This document shows positions 20,223 to 26,025 of a stretch of 64,000 nt of DNA, piece after piece. The position numbers and the translations under genes are program-made. Each line of letters begins with the position of its first letter. Within the stretch, counting starts at the first letter, position 1. The stretch is taken from positions 18,272,891-18,336,890 of the forward strand of contig CM044966.1 in the NCBI GenBank assembly GCA_024516035.1, read 5' to 3'. Origin of the DNA: Bactericera cockerelli (Eukaryota; Arthropoda; Insecta; Hemiptera; Triozidae). The notes under the pieces are model-generated. The model ran no database searches. It was not told the origin of the DNA and saw only the letters and a program-made list of their open reading frames with translations.

Positions 20223-20811
20223 AAAATCTTATAAGGACAAAGCTTTATAAGTAAAGCTATTAAGCCCAGAACCATGAAATAGTTTAAGTACGTACCTTGT
20301 TGTCAGAGTACAGAAAAGCTTGAAACTTGTCCAAGTATTTCTCTACAATTTCCTTCAGTTTCTCTTGAAAATCAGCATTAATTCCTAGAGTGGAACAAGT
20401 TTCTCTTAACTGCTCATTCTTGTCTGTCAATTTGAGAGTTGATCTATAGTGAACTTTGTACAACTTGTACAAATTCACACCAAACTTGGTAGCACAAAAG
20501 TTCAAATCTTCTGCTAATGTATCACCATGCAGATTTTCCAATTTCAAGAACAAATCAAAGAATCTTTTGAAGCTCAGCTTATCAATTAGTTCTATGTTGG
20601 TTAAACTTAGTAAAGTGTTGTTTCCAGTGAAGACTGTGTCTAGGACACTTGTGTTGAATTTGTAGTTCCAGTCTTTTGGAGCAATGATTTTGACTGCTCC
20701 GTGCTGTTGTAAGGCATTTCTAGCTTCTTTGTCTTCAACAAGGTATTGCTTCAGGCTAGAAAAATCTTTCAGGTTGGGATGAAAAGTTGAAGGAATATTG
20801 CTTTTGTCCAT
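1..20811 (-). CDS. Divergent KDM5/JARID1-family JmjN-ARID-PHD-JmjC protein, whole gene model (15 exons, 3' end outside window)
   Basis: Gene-level entry. Fifteen exons were joined by eye; every gt..ag junction keeps the reading frame, giving at least 1092 residues. Order: JmjN (about 9-50, with KIIAPKDW), degenerate ARID (about 70-150), basic Ser-rich linker, PHD finger (about 328-385), JmjC (about 480-614, with GASKTWY), C5HC2-like zinc region (about 684-733), PLU-1-like helical region (about 735-967), then a Gln/Pro-rich tail. This order is that of KDM5 (JARID1/Lid) histone H3K4 demethylases, nuclear chromatin proteins. Unlike active KDM5, no HxE iron motif is visible and the distal iron His aligns with Lys, so demethylation is unlikely; a scaffold role like JARID2 is possible. 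It is probably a diverged paralogue rather than the standard KDM5 orthologue. Exons H to M are GC-rich while A to C are not. Family assignment is confident, exact orthology is not. Confidence 0.8.
443..1015 (-). mobile_element. 5'-truncated LINE: reverse transcriptase core (jockey/CR1-like)
   Basis: Minus-strand frame encoding the RT core: EQAGFRPGKSCT, motif A FIDLTAAYDT, motif B GLQQGSVLAPLLYN and motif C RYADDSAV with the catalytic Asp pair intact. The frame stops at 443, next to a short duplication of agtaaatactatgag. The 5' end begins in a 19-bp inverted repeat (975-993 with 997-1015) abutting a copy of the KDM5-like exon N edge, so an upstream in-frame ATG gives a chimeric exon-RT frame. 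Jockey versus CR1 clade is not resolved. Function in life: target-primed reverse transcription of its own RNA; this copy is a dead fragment. Confidence 0.8.
1016..1803 (-). repeat. Tandem array of exon N 3' edges with splice donors
   Basis: Seven extra copies of the last part of exon N. Each ends GATACTGA followed by gtgagt and a short intron piece with (ATTCT)n. On the plus strand each copy is marked by ctctgttcttccactcc (1018, 1127, 1236, 1359, 1468, 1587, 1696; the authentic exon is at 1827). Spacing is 109 to 131 bases, the differences coming from the ATTCT tract. Long plus-strand open frames here are artefacts of the repeat. Confidence 0.9.
1804..2012 (-). CDS. KDM5-like gene, exon N (PLU-1-like helix)
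   Basis: Acceptor tccacag, donor GA|gtgagt, entry phase 0 and exit phase 2. It encodes an amphipathic helical segment including LIEQSQALP and LEERVEWKNRALDLL. The spacing of Leu, the LP and the Trp resembles the KDM5 PLU-1 stretch containing LVAEVQAWKE. The donor chosen is the first one reached by transcription; seven near-identical donors follow in the array. Confidence 0.72.
2078..2230 (-). mobile_element. tRNA-derived SINE, family 2
   Basis: Reverse copy of a family present about nine times in the window. Read on the minus strand it has a tRNA-like A box (AGTAGCTTGATCGATAAGG), a B box (GGTTCAACTCCCGG) and a conserved body of about 70 bases leading to a run of A. Other copies are listed separately. 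It lies in the intron between exons M and N. Confidence 0.7.
2231..3470. repeat. Intron M-N: dispersed repeats, palindrome and 84-bp tandem repeat
   Basis: No exon seen. At 2500-2705 lies a dispersed repeat also present at 6095-6320 (shared segments on gaacaacgtc, agcgggataagacagag and an AAG tail). At 3106-3142 is a near-perfect palindrome built on ggtcattccagcc. From about 3158 to 3455 an about 84-base unit beginning tttgtaccaaat repeats three to four times. Confidence 0.6.
3470..3675 (-). mobile_element. tRNA-derived SINE, family 1 (ATT tail)
   Basis: Reverse copy. On the minus strand: tRNA-like head GTCCCGGTAGCTCAGTG, B box GGTTCGAAACCC, body with GGGATTTTTACCAC and GCTGGAATAATGGGAC, then a (ATT)n tail. 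Related copies lie at 13881-13965, 23065-23400, 41772-41985, 43190-43355 and 63730-63945. Confidence 0.75.
4030..4128 (+). mobile_element. Retroposon 3' end with AATAAA and (ATA/ATT)n tail abutting exon M donor
   Basis: A T-rich segment ends in ccaataaagag and aataataataat, immediately before the (minus-strand) donor of exon M at 4134. The layout matches other AATAAA plus ATT-tailed 3' ends found beside exons H, I, 4, 6 and 9. Family identity is inferred from layout, not from a long alignment. Confidence 0.45.
4135..4381 (-). CDS. KDM5-like gene, exon M (Leu-rich helical PLU-1-like region)
   Basis: Acceptor ggcctccag, donor GAG|gtgagt, entry phase 2 and exit phase 0. The product is almost entirely Leu/Ala/Arg/Glu helix (for example HELHALASLSDFLLPGEAQ and ARLRARVQALEA), as expected for the PLU-1 helical repeats between C5HC2 and the distal PHD of KDM5. 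GC content is far above the flanking introns. It could also be annotated as a separate small protein if isolated, but phase continuity with exons L and N argues against that. Confidence 0.75.
4382..5289. other. Intron L-M: low-complexity AT-rich sequence
   Basis: Contains an aagctttattaggaggacaa motif (4477-4499, shared with 10155 and the intron-8 retroposons), poly-T and poly-A runs, and an inverted ccagcttggct / agccaactttg stretch around 5085-5150. No coding signal seen. Confidence 0.5.
5290..5419 (-). CDS. KDM5-like gene, exon L
   Basis: Acceptor gttcgcag, donor GGCCAGGA|gtgagt, entry phase 1 and exit phase 2. Encodes DTSDLQELLTTAQKHKF followed by a Tyr/Gln/Glu helix. ELQDLL-type wording occurs at the same place in the KDM5 PLU-1 region. 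The other two frames are also nearly open, but only this frame joins K and M. Confidence 0.72.
5490..5800 (+). repeat. Dispersed repeat, copy 1 (partner at 14620-14900)
   Basis: Both copies share gatggcatggatattcagaa and a later block with cctcgtgattggttcacatt. The first block could be read as a 24-residue peptide ending at a gtatgt donor-like site, but it is duplicated at a second unlinked intron, so it is treated as a transposon fragment. Confidence 0.6.
6095..6450 (-). mobile_element. Two adjoining SINE-like repeats (2500-type and family 3)
   Basis: 6095-6320 repeats the element at 2500-2705. 6325-6450 is a reverse copy of family 3, whose minus strand reads AGCCTCCGTGGCGTAACGGT and has a promoter-like box further on. 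Family 3 also occurs at 11602-11670, 17952-18060 and 46293-46460. Confidence 0.55.
6580..8232 (-). repeat. 30-bp minisatellite grown from exon K splice donor
   Basis: About 55 copies of a 30-base unit (plus strand ttacctggtttcttggttac then cgggtcttag). On the coding strand each unit carries AAGAAACCAG followed by gtaact, the exact exon K to intron junction. Variants (ACCTGG versus ACCGGG, cttgg versus ctagg) recur in the same order near 6890-7080, 7120-7320 and 7830-8010, indicating higher-order units. The 534-residue plus-strand open frame is a repeat artefact. Confidence 0.92.
8233..8351 (-). CDS. KDM5-like gene, exon K
   Basis: Acceptor tttccag, donor AAACCAG|gtaact, entry phase 2 and exit phase 1. 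Encodes a helix with RQVEKGLKTLARRF and DQFAQSVILLQDIRKKP. The position after the C5HC2-like exon and the pattern LKTLARRFNIYDQF resemble the KDM5 segment starting MNALKLRAESYNEW. The donor is the founder of the minisatellite. Confidence 0.75.
8440..8780 (-). mobile_element. Two tRNA-derived SINE family 2 copies
   Basis: Reverse copies at about 8450-8545 and 8675-8778, each with the family 2 body and B box (minus GGTTCAAGTCCCGG). They sit in intron J-K next to a 5S-derived SINE. Confidence 0.7.
8815..9025 (+). mobile_element. 5S-rRNA-derived SINE
   Basis: The head gaatgcaccggttctcgtag, gatcacagaagttgagcaac and gtgaagacttcgtgatgg follows the 3' half of animal 5S rRNA (internal control region). 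It is followed by an unrelated body (cccaacccagcctgggt, atgaccatgcagttgaaagc) and an A-rich end. Another clear copy is at 54160-54385, and a decayed one near 24453-24610. It is a SINE, not a functional 5S gene: the body is non-ribosomal and the first half of 5S is missing. Confidence 0.72.
9229..9377 (-). CDS. KDM5-like gene, exon J (C5HC2-like zinc region)
   Basis: Acceptor gttcctcag, donor CTCTA|gtaagc, entry phase 0 and exit phase 2. Encodes EARCAVCAQKLFLT then SSVFCLAHQPRVPGEKKKEVKL, matching the start (CxxC) and CLxH part of the KDM5 C5HC2 domain. Middle cysteines are missing, so zinc binding is probably altered. The in-frame TAG at the end spans the donor and is removed by splicing. Two more complete acceptors with this exon edge lie upstream in the array. 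Confidence 0.75.
9378..9747 (-). repeat. Tandem array of exon J 5' edges with splice acceptors
   Basis: On the coding strand, two long extra copies contain the acceptor cctcag plus the first ~66 bases of exon J (through AGCTGTTCCTCACAG). Shorter units repeat only the intron part with tgtgtatatatttcctgtg. In extra copies the exon part then diverges to ctttccagtcctctgtg. Up to three usable acceptors therefore precede exon J. Confidence 0.88.
9748..10564. other. Intron I-J remainder: decayed dispersed repeats
   Basis: Contains retroelement-like ends (tctatatataaaacagaaaa; taaagcacgggcaaacgact), an aagctttattaggaggac motif at 10155 and a duplicated gagaaatatggacggacttt (10128 and 10228). No exon found. 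Confidence 0.45.
10565..11042 (-). repeat. 158-bp tandem array: exon I 3' edge plus (ATT)n tail
   Basis: Three extra copies of about 125 bases of exon I plus its gtaagt donor, with period 158 (plus-strand markers at 10565, 10723, 10881; the authentic site is at 11039). Between copies, on the plus strand, is cacccgtgctgcgagcattt followed by attattatta. This resembles the 3' tails of retroposons at 49200-49231 and 54845-54880. Copies differ at only a few bases. Confidence 0.9.
11043..11249 (-). CDS. KDM5-like gene, exon I (post-JmjC helical region)
   Basis: Acceptor ctcctccag, donor CTAGAG|gtaagt, entry and exit phase 0. Begins VPALGRYFRRTR directly after ..LPQW of exon H, mirroring the KDM5 sequence WLPLGRQCVEHYR. 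A GHLLTSLVHSSLFSLPLRW-type helix follows. This match is one of the best supports for KDM5 membership. The exon is GC-rich. Confidence 0.82.
11268..11596 (+). mobile_element. 3' end of an RTE-type LINE
   Basis: Plus-strand frame ending 11573 with YFGHVLRGEKY, IIQGDIEGSRSKGRPR and WIDDIKRWTGL, the usual C-terminal tail of RTE/endonuclease-RT LINE proteins. It is followed by an AAG tail (aacaagaagaagaag). Heavily 5'-truncated; its 5' end lies about 20 bases upstream of the exon I acceptor. Confidence 0.72.
11602..11765. repeat. SINE family 3 fragment joined to a partial copy of exon H
   Basis: 11602-11655 is the family 3 head (plus). From about 11671 to 11762 the plus strand repeats the 3' part of exon H (gtgactcacgtagcacttga then ccaccccgagtgagaacagc) with several substitutions. 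The stray exon copy lies about 350 bases downstream of exon H on the coding strand. Confidence 0.7.
11930..12030 (+). mobile_element. Hairpin-tailed retroposon 3' end abutting exon H donor
   Basis: Plus strand: ttgtacataggactttgtta, aataaatacacacccttttg, then agggtatttatttattt, running directly into the complement of the exon H donor (gtgagt at 12030). The layout (gtAnATAGGA.., AATAAA, small GC hairpin, ATT-type tail) matches 49089-49231 beside RIC1 exon 4. Confidence 0.55.
12031..12316 (-). CDS. KDM5-like gene, exon H (core of JmjC domain)
   Basis: Acceptor aatttcag, donor CAGTGG|gtgagt, entry phase 2 and exit phase 0. Begins GASKTWYVV (KDM5 GEPKTWYGV; the 2-oxoglutarate Lys is kept). It continues HPEDLLTHSVGVSVFTQ and GEVVLFSPGVVKCYVSHGAS, ending SLSETAVLPLPQW. 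A gapless 32-residue match to KDM5 from GEFVVTFP to VDW places Lys (AAG, complement of 12091-12093) where KDM5 has the distal iron His. JARID2 also lacks this His and shares SETV.F..TQW-like spacing. Confidence 0.88.
12317..13198. repeat. Intron G-H: dispersed repeats
   Basis: 12524-12750 is repeated in inverted orientation at 53209-53456 (ctgtcgcccgctttgcgggc; gcctcggcccgcaaagcggg). 13040-13185 is a reverse SINE family 2 copy. The remainder is AT-rich with no exon seen. Confidence 0.65.
13199..13365 (-). CDS. KDM5-like gene, exon G (N-terminal part of JmjC)
   Basis: Acceptor gtttacag, donor CACAG|gtgagg, entry phase 0 and exit phase 2. VPDLSVNRVCMDS aligns with KDM5 VPWLYVGMCFSSF. The stretch before MHFIHRGASKTWY should hold the HxE iron motif but contains FRQEAYAAPC, so no His is present. 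One alternative frame is also open; the chosen one is fixed by phase and by the family match. Confidence 0.8.
13366..13972. mobile_element. Intron F-G: SINE family 4 and family 1 relics
   Basis: 13470-13720 is a reverse family 4 SINE (plus strand: cgcgctaactcactcggcca, ggggatcgaacccaggtct, catgaggtatgagtggac-type body), related to 59462-59530 and 63200-63500. 13738-13800 and 13881-13965 are pieces of family 1 (reverse). Confidence 0.6.
13973..14388 (-). repeat. Tandem array of exon F 3' edges with splice donors
   Basis: Five extra copies, period about 84-91, of the end of exon F (coding strand GATATCACAGTGTATCATGC through TTTGTTCAG, then gtgagttt) with a short intron piece (tgttcaaccaatcagaatct). 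The last copies differ by single bases (catggtac versus catgatac). Each copy keeps an intact gtgagt donor. Confidence 0.92.
14389..14508 (-). CDS. KDM5-like gene, exon F
   Basis: Acceptor gatttcag, donor GTTCAG|gtgagt, phases 0 and 0. Encodes NFLEHFWQVVQYGGRKHGD then ITVYHASANQVSGFVQ, corresponding to the KDM5 segment VEKEFWRLV..VEYGADI..GSGFP between PHD1 and JmjC. Donor choice among six identical sites is arbitrary; the first is given. Confidence 0.8.
14509..15840. other. Intron E-F: dispersed repeats
   Basis: 14620-14900 is the partner of the 5490 repeat. 15030-15310 and 15540-15690 share blocks with 33950-34180 and 59560-59790 (for example aatcagcacc..ggatttgatatgtcac, and a ctttccttat..ataaggaaag hairpin). 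A (CA)n tract lies at 15507-15522. No exon found. Confidence 0.55.
15841..15953 (-). repeat. Duplicate of exon E 3' edge with donor
   Basis: 15841-15897 repeats 15952-16007: coding-strand GGTTCAGCATGAGAATGC through CTTGCACAG then gtaata. The adjoining piece (caaactctcgcaaccagttg) also echoes exon E interior. One extra donor is thus available downstream of the authentic one. Confidence 0.85.
15954..16113 (-). CDS. KDM5-like gene, exon E (end of PHD finger)
   Basis: Acceptor tatttccag, donor GCACAG|gtaata, entry phase 2 and exit phase 0. Begins STTQWECPICFSTNW, giving the last CxxC of the PHD and its WxCP signature (KDM5 WRCPKC), then a basic helical stretch. A different frame gives a long but unsupported peptide. 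Confidence 0.82.
16114..16808. other. Intron D-E
   Basis: AT-rich. 16370-16590 holds pieces similar to SINE family 3 (ttagctctgtggcgtaacgg). No exon or clear complete element seen. Confidence 0.4.
16809..16942 (-). CDS. KDM5-like gene, exon D (PHD finger)
   Basis: Acceptor gttccag, donor GAGAG|gtgagt, entry phase 0 and exit phase 2. Encodes SPTCRACGLTDVPRSQ then LRHCSACDVYSHAACSG. With exon E this gives the Cys4-His-Cys3 pattern of a PHD finger (CxxC, CxxC, HxxC, CxxC). KDM5 PHD1 has the same position ahead of the JmjC. Usual role: binding histone H3 tails; conservation of specificity was not judged. Confidence 0.85.
16979..17288 (+). mobile_element. tRNA(Gly)-like SINE, family 5, copy 1
   Basis: tRNA-like head gcgcgattagctcagtggtt with a loop reading TTGCCAT (anticodon GCC, Gly) and B box gggttagaacc. 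A body with cacaatacttcccattta-type sequence in reverse and a poly-A end follow. A reverse copy is at 30520-30842. Not a functional tRNA: stems are imperfect and the same non-tRNA body follows in both copies. Confidence 0.75.
17305..17510 (+). mobile_element. tRNA-derived SINE, family 6
   Basis: Head gtcaccttggctgagcggta with B box gggttcgaattcc, then a body (ggggcctaccctagcctcgt, gtgcgcaacgaccagtggcg). A reverse fragment of the head is at 58225-58310. It follows the family 5 SINE directly. Confidence 0.65.
17742..17905 (-). CDS. KDM5-like gene, exon C (basic Ser-rich linker)
   Basis: Acceptor gtcttcccag, donor TCTGAT|gtaggt, entry phase 1 and exit phase 0. Encodes GRRKSNGGRVQKSKHTS, RSMLRRLSAPEPANGTED and an acidic Ser-rich end: a disordered linker between ARID and PHD, as in KDM5. 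A nuclear localisation signal is plausible. The gtaggt donor is non-consensus but usable. Confidence 0.7.
17940..18728. mobile_element. Intron B-C: SINE family 3 (plus) and family 2 (reverse)
   Basis: 17952-18060 is a family 3 copy with head gccagcctctgtggcgtag and B box attcgatccccgg. 18553-18697 is a reverse family 2 copy. The rest is AT-rich. Confidence 0.6.
18729..19023 (-). CDS. KDM5-like gene, exon B
   Basis: Acceptor tttccag, donor ACAAGAG|gtttgt, entry phase 0 and exit phase 1. Encodes DLNLNSPATLSRHFNLLKA, a Pro/Ser-rich basic segment and a helix LEKLKLISQQYQKRA. No domain was recognised; it lies in the linker between ARID and PHD. Confidence 0.7.
19024..20295. other. Intron A-B
   Basis: AT-rich. 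19695-19815 repeats a dispersed element found three times in RIC1 intron 3 (cacaaccacataaatatcaa; ttgaggaacaaggcactgt). An (AAT)n tract lies at 20189-20221. No exon seen. Confidence 0.5.
20296..20811 (-). CDS. KDM5-like gene, exon A (start codon, JmjN, degenerate ARID)
   Basis: The ATG at 20811 opens MDKSNIPSTFHPNLKDF. JmjN-like FHPNLKDFSSLKQYL ending HGAVKIIAPKDW matches the F.P...F.....YI...... K..PP.DW pattern of KDM5/JARID2. Further on, LSFKRFFDLFLKLENL and ATKFGVNLYKLYKVHYRS resemble helices of an ARID DNA-binding domain, although poorly conserved. Donor AACAAG|gtacgt, exit phase 0. This start is chosen as the first ATG before the JmjN; an upstream untranslated exon is possible but not seen. 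Confidence 0.82.
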
Positions 20812-21149
20812 TGTGTTGATCTGGATTTTAGAAGAGGTTTTTTTTTACAGGTTCAATTTTTAAGTTACTGCACTTGGTTTGAGTAACATTGGTTTGGGTT
20901 TGCAAACATGGATTGAACCTAGAAAAAGAATTTATTGTAGATAGTAATTATTTATTCTAGAATAACTGAGCAAAATGAAAAAAAAAAAAAAAAAAAAATT
21001 GAAATATACCATGAATGTACAAGTACATGTACACTATGAAAAGACTAAACACACTTACTTTCCAAAAATATAAACAAGCATTCTGTTCAAGAGATTGCGA
21101 TAGGCAATAACCCCACCTTTTAGCTAGGACATCTGTTTATATTTTATCT

Positions 21150-21275
21150 ATACTGTTTATTTTTTTCTTGTTTATATTTATATTGTCAAATTTGAATGTT
21201 AATTTTTACCATTATTTGTTTGTACTTATGTCCTTTTAATAAAGAGTTTAATAATAAAAATAATAACATTGTTGG
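21150..21275 (+). mobile_element. Retroposon 3' end with AATAAA and AT-rich tail
   Basis: tgtttgtacttatgtccttt then taataaagagtttaataata: same layout as the tails at 4030-4128 and 52440-52560. It lies upstream of the KDM5-like gene in the intergenic interval. Confidence 0.4.
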
Positions 21276-21597
21276 TAAATTCAATGTTTCTTCTTATTCA
21301 TTTTTCTATTTGGCACATTCAATGGATATAAATTCAAACATTACCTGCCTAGGTCTGATAAAAGTGTACAATATAGTCAGTGTCATTAGCATGACAAACA
21401 CACCAGGACTTGTCAGATGACTCAAGTTTAGGAAAGATCCATTTATTTGATTATTTATACTTATTTCTAGTAGGTATTTTAAGTGTAACTCTTACAGCTG
21501 TATTTATGAACAGAAAATGCCATCTGAGCATGATTTCCTTTAATATTACTGGCCAACACCTTGCTTGAGACATTGCTCAGACAAAATTTGCTGTTCA

Positions 21598-21755
21598 TTA
21601 ACACTTAGACGACCGGCATGGTTTTTCGTGAATTCTCTTGTGGGACCGGCGATAATACGGCTACCCGGTCGGGTGTACCACCGGTGGTACACCCGGTCCA
21701 TTCCGTACAAACGTGCGTGTACCACCGGTGGTACACCCGGTCGTCTAAGTGTTAA
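21598..21755. mobile_element. TTAA-flanked MITE with nested palindromes (piggyBac-type ends)
   Basis: 158 bp from TTAA to TTAA. Terminal inverted repeat TTAACACTTAGACGACCGG (19 bp, perfect). Inside are two copies of a palindrome: 26 bp at 21670-21695 (core GTGTACCACCGGTGGTACAC) and 20 bp at 21717-21736. TTAA duplication and the CAC.. start suggest mobilisation by a piggyBac-family transposase. Confidence 0.75.
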
Positions 21756-21839
21756 TACGGGTGTTGGAGTCGATTTTTTTTTTCTTGAGGTTCATTAACA
21801 AGATTTTTTTTATGTACAAAAACAAATACAATACTTCCG

Positions 21840-23040
21840 ATTTCTAATATTAGAAATTTCTCGGTAGTAAAATTGTAACTGGAAAAGTGTCTGTGATTAT
21901 CAGATCAGTGAATTTAGGCAACGTCCAGTGAGGATAAGACTTTGTCATTTTATGAGTGATATTTAGTAATTGTCTAATTTAGATTGCAAGCTGAATATTG
22001 TTATTTTCAGTCAAGATGAGGCATATTTTAACATCTACTGTGTTTAGGAGACTGATTCAGGTGCACACAATGTAAAAAATCTCTGAAGAGTCCATTTTCT
22101 AGGTATTTTTTATTACTTTTTTGCCACCCCAAAACTTGATCAGAGAATGGAGGATAGGACTCTTGTCTAAAAACCTAGATCTTAATAATACATTGAGCAA
22201 AGAAACTAAGGAATAAAATTAATAAAGGCAACTTACAGAAATATCCATGGCTCTCGTAAATTTCTGATAACTAATTTTGTGTAGTACAAGTTCGCATATA
22301 ATATGAATTAAAAAATTCAAATACCTATCAAAATCAATTAGGTTTCAACTCCGCCAATCCAAAAAATAATTAATTATATATACAAATTTAAAATTTGGCG
22401 GCTTTCAAAACAAACCGTTTCCTACAAAGAGAATTTTTTTTTCCATAACGAGAAACTTAGCCGTATTTTTCTTTCTAACCAAAGTTAACCAAACGGGAAT
22501 AAAATGAACCAAACTGGAAGCAAGTCATTTTTCTTTTGGAAGAGGAAAAATTTCCACTTCCAAAGTTAACCAAAGTGGAAGTAGAAAATTCTTGCTTCCA
22601 GTTCTTTTATAGCTTAAGTCCATTGTTTATCTTTAAAAGTAACCAAATGCATTTATTTTTACGAATGACCTTGGAATAAAATGGAAATATTTGGAAGAAA
22701 CCTAACCAGGAAATTTTTTTTTGGTTAGAAAGAAAAATAAGACTATGTATTTTAATCTTCCACAATAGTCCAATCGGAGCCGCTCAGATACAAAAGTTCC
22801 AAAGGTAAACTGATGAAAAAGATATTGTAATACTTTTTGGAAAATTCTATAAATACAACATTTTGTTGGCCTTACTGTGGTAAAAATCGAAATTTTTAAT
22901 TAAAACTTATGGAGTGGGGTATTGAATGAAAGGTCTCGAGGTCCTCATGCTTGATTGAACATTTATAATGCGATAGTTGAATCTGTGTGAGGTTTACAGT
23001 TCACAGAACCACTAGTATAAAATTTTCCATCGTCTCCACA
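21840..23040. other. Intergenic, AT-rich
   Basis: Contains a fragment shared with other introns (caatacttccgatttctaat at 21829) and an inverted run of ttccacttcc / ggaagtagaa repeats around 22500-22600. No gene recognised. Confidence 0.4.
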
Positions 23041-23061
23041 AGAACCCAATTTAATTGTTTA

Positions 23062-23402
23062 ATTGTCTGTCCCGGTAGCTCAGTGGTCAAGGCGTCTGAC
23101 TGGTAATCCAGCTAGAGGTCGCGGGTTCAAAATCCAGCTGGGACATGTTGACCATAAGTGAATAAGTTACACTTCCCATCCGGGATTAAGGAGCGCGGTA
23201 GCGCTCCGACCCGCCAAGTCAATCGAAATAGTTCGCGCGCTACCAAGAGTATACTATACCTACGCGACAGCATAATAAGTAGCACATTTCGTGTAGTTGT
23301 AGGAGATTAATAATACATCTTGGGCTTACTGCTGGAATAATGGGACTCGTTAGTCCTGATTGGGCAGTAGGTATAAATAAGGCGATATTATTATTATTAG
23401 GT
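23062..23402 (+). mobile_element. tRNA-derived SINE, family 1, with internal insertion
   Basis: Head tgtcccggtagctcagtggt, B box gggttcaaaatcc, body ctgctggaataatgggactc and (ATT)n tail at 23388-23398. About 100 extra bases (aaggagcgcggtagcgctcc onward) interrupt the body compared with the copy at 41772. Confidence 0.7.
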
Positions 23403-24449
23403 ATTATTAAGGGGTCTCGCCCGAAACGTCCATCTGGATAATTCACTAACAAAATCAGAAGTTCTTAGGAACAACTATAGTTTACCTACACAGGTAAACT
23501 TTTCAACCATGCAACACAAATTCAATTTTTTAACGCTCGAGTAGTAGCTTAATCGGTCAATTAATATTTGTGAGACCACCATTGTCTGACGATGCACTAC
23601 CCCTCTTGTTATCTACATTCTCCTTCCGGTGGCGGTGTGAAGGTACCTATCGAAGCTGGATCCAGCTTCGTTTTTTTGCTTGAAATTTCTTGAAAATTTT
23701 GAAATTTTGCCGTGTCTGTTTTTGTGAATTAGGTAGTACTTTTTTAGCAGTTGGGAATTATTTGATGTAGAAATTGTGGGATTTTCATGGGATTTCCAGC
23801 TATCATTTTTCGAAGCTGGCATTTTTAAAAGCAACTTTTAATTCCAACAGTTTGTATAGTAAAAGCAACTTTTTAATCGAAGCTTAAACCTGGGCTTACC
23901 TACAAGCGTTCTGTGTTCTGAGTTTTCGCAATGTCGGCAATTGATTGATAGGTGATACTAACGAGGATTCTTCTGTCAGTTTTGAACTTCAAATGAATCT
24001 AAATTACATGAATAATCCGAGTATCGAATAGTGTAGACCGAAGAAACCGAAGAGAAATTGCCTTCTTACTTTAAATACTTGCCACTGTGATACCAATTTT
24101 ATAAACATTTTGTCGTGATTCCTGGAACAGTACCGTTCATTGTAAGTAAGAAAAAAGAAATGCCTCTTCGACTTGTGACTTGTTATAGCTTCTAGTAAGA
24201 TCACATATCTATTCATCATACCTATTTATCACCCTAGTTGGCCTAGTTGAATCTAATGCTGAAACTATAAATCATATTTTAACATCATCTTAAAATAACT
24301 AAGAGGTCCATAATAGAACAGCATACAGCTCTACTCCATGGTGTACAATCATTAATCCATTTCTCAGATCCATCTGAGATGCACTCAAAACATTTTTATG
24401 TTTAACTATGTATTAAAATGAAAATTTCTTTACCTTCCAAAAAATTTAG

Positions 24450-25020
24450 GCAGCATTGAATGCACTAATTCTTGTTGGGTTGCCAAAGTTAAGCACTGTT
24501 GAGTAAGGTGAAGACTTATTGTGAACATTTCAGCCCATCATACAGTTGGGTGAGGTTTTTGTGGGAACCAGGTTTGTAAGGTTCCTGTAACCTATAAGGT
24601 TGATACCAAGATAAAGTCTTATGGTTTACACAATAATTGATGTTAAGGTTCCAACATAAAAAGTATAAACCTACAAATTGAACTTTTGTGAAAAAAATTG
24701 CTGAAAAAAGAAATTAGTTGAGTGGTTAAGATGGTGTCCTGTGATTCCAGAGTTTGTGTGTTCAAAACACACCCATGACATGCTATCCCCCCCATTTGGG
24801 ATACCATGTCATGGATTCTATATGTTTACTTGACAAATAACAATAGGATGTCCTTTCTAGGGAGTGGGGAAGTGACTCATAATTTTGATGATCTGTGAGT
24901 CAGTGACAAATTTTAAAATTACTTTCCTCTGAAAGTTTTTTGCATAGGCTCTTGAAAAAATGGAATAATGGATCTTGTTATTCCTAGTTGGGCAGTGTGA
25001 ATATGGTTTTTTTATGGAGG
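24450..25020 (+). mobile_element. Decayed 5S-derived SINE followed by decayed family 1 SINE
   Basis: 24453-24620 preserves gccaaagttaagcactg and ggtgaagactt order of the 5S-derived family. 24710-25000 keeps the family 1 arrangement (gttgagtggttaagatgg, atttgggata, ggaataatggatcttgttat) with many substitutions. Confidence 0.45.
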
Positions 25021-25989
25021 GAAAAATTTGCATGTTTCAACACAGGCATAGTTTGATTTTTTGCCCTGGAACTGATTTCTTATTACTACGAGGCCCCTTA
25101 TGAGCTAGATGCTCTTATTACATGGACTTCTTTTTTAGTTTACTCTATTCTTTTTATTTTTTTTTTTTCACCACTTTAGGTAGTGGTTCATTCTGTTTCT
25201 ATAAATATAATATATAAACCTATTATTTCAAAATTGAAATCAGTTTTAACAGGAGGCAAAAGAAGGTAGTGAATTCAATTTGTCAGCACAAAGGGACTCA
25301 TCTACATCCCAATGTGGACGTTTAGAGACAGCACTGCAAAAGAAGCTAAGGTGTAAAATAAAAACATATTATAGAGAAACATTTATAACCCTTTTCCAAT
25401 AGTCAAGACATGTGATTCATACAGTCCACCAAAAGACATAGAATACTTCTCATATTCGTGGCAGTCATTGGTTGTGAGGTATTTTCTTTGAAAGTTGTCT
25501 GAGTGATGGAACACGACCGGTTCTGTAAGGAGGTCCCATCTCAACACGAGGTGGCCTTGGTCAAGGACGGGGGAGAGCAGAAAAAAACAGTTGTGTTAAG
25601 AGTAAATTTTTTGTATAAATATGTATACAATATAATATTATCATTAGCATTACTTGTTGTTATTTTTTTTATTTATGTTTTTTTTTTTTTGTCAGATTAT
25701 GTTACCAGAATGGAAAATATGTTGATGGTTTTTTTTTTCTGAGGTTATTTATTAAGGTGAGTTAGAGTCAGGTTGACTTGAGGTATTTTCTTATTATTAT
25801 TTTTTATTATTATTATTATTATTTTTTTTTATATAAAAAAGAGGGAGCACCCTCTAATGTTGGATGCTGCAGGCACTCAACAAGAGTGTCTTGCAGCTGG
25901 AAAAATCCTTTTTTTTAAGCTTGGTTTTGAAAAATAAAAATTAAAACACTTTCACTTTACATACTGAGTTTATCACTTTTACTTATTTA

Positions 25990-26025
25990 TGAGATGGGGG
26001 GGGGGGGGGGGGGGGGGAGGGGGGC
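25990..26025 (+). repeat. Poly-G tract
   Basis: A run of about 25 G (with one A, then GGGG) in an otherwise AT-rich region; potential G-quadruplex. Length in assemblies is unreliable. Confidence 0.7.
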
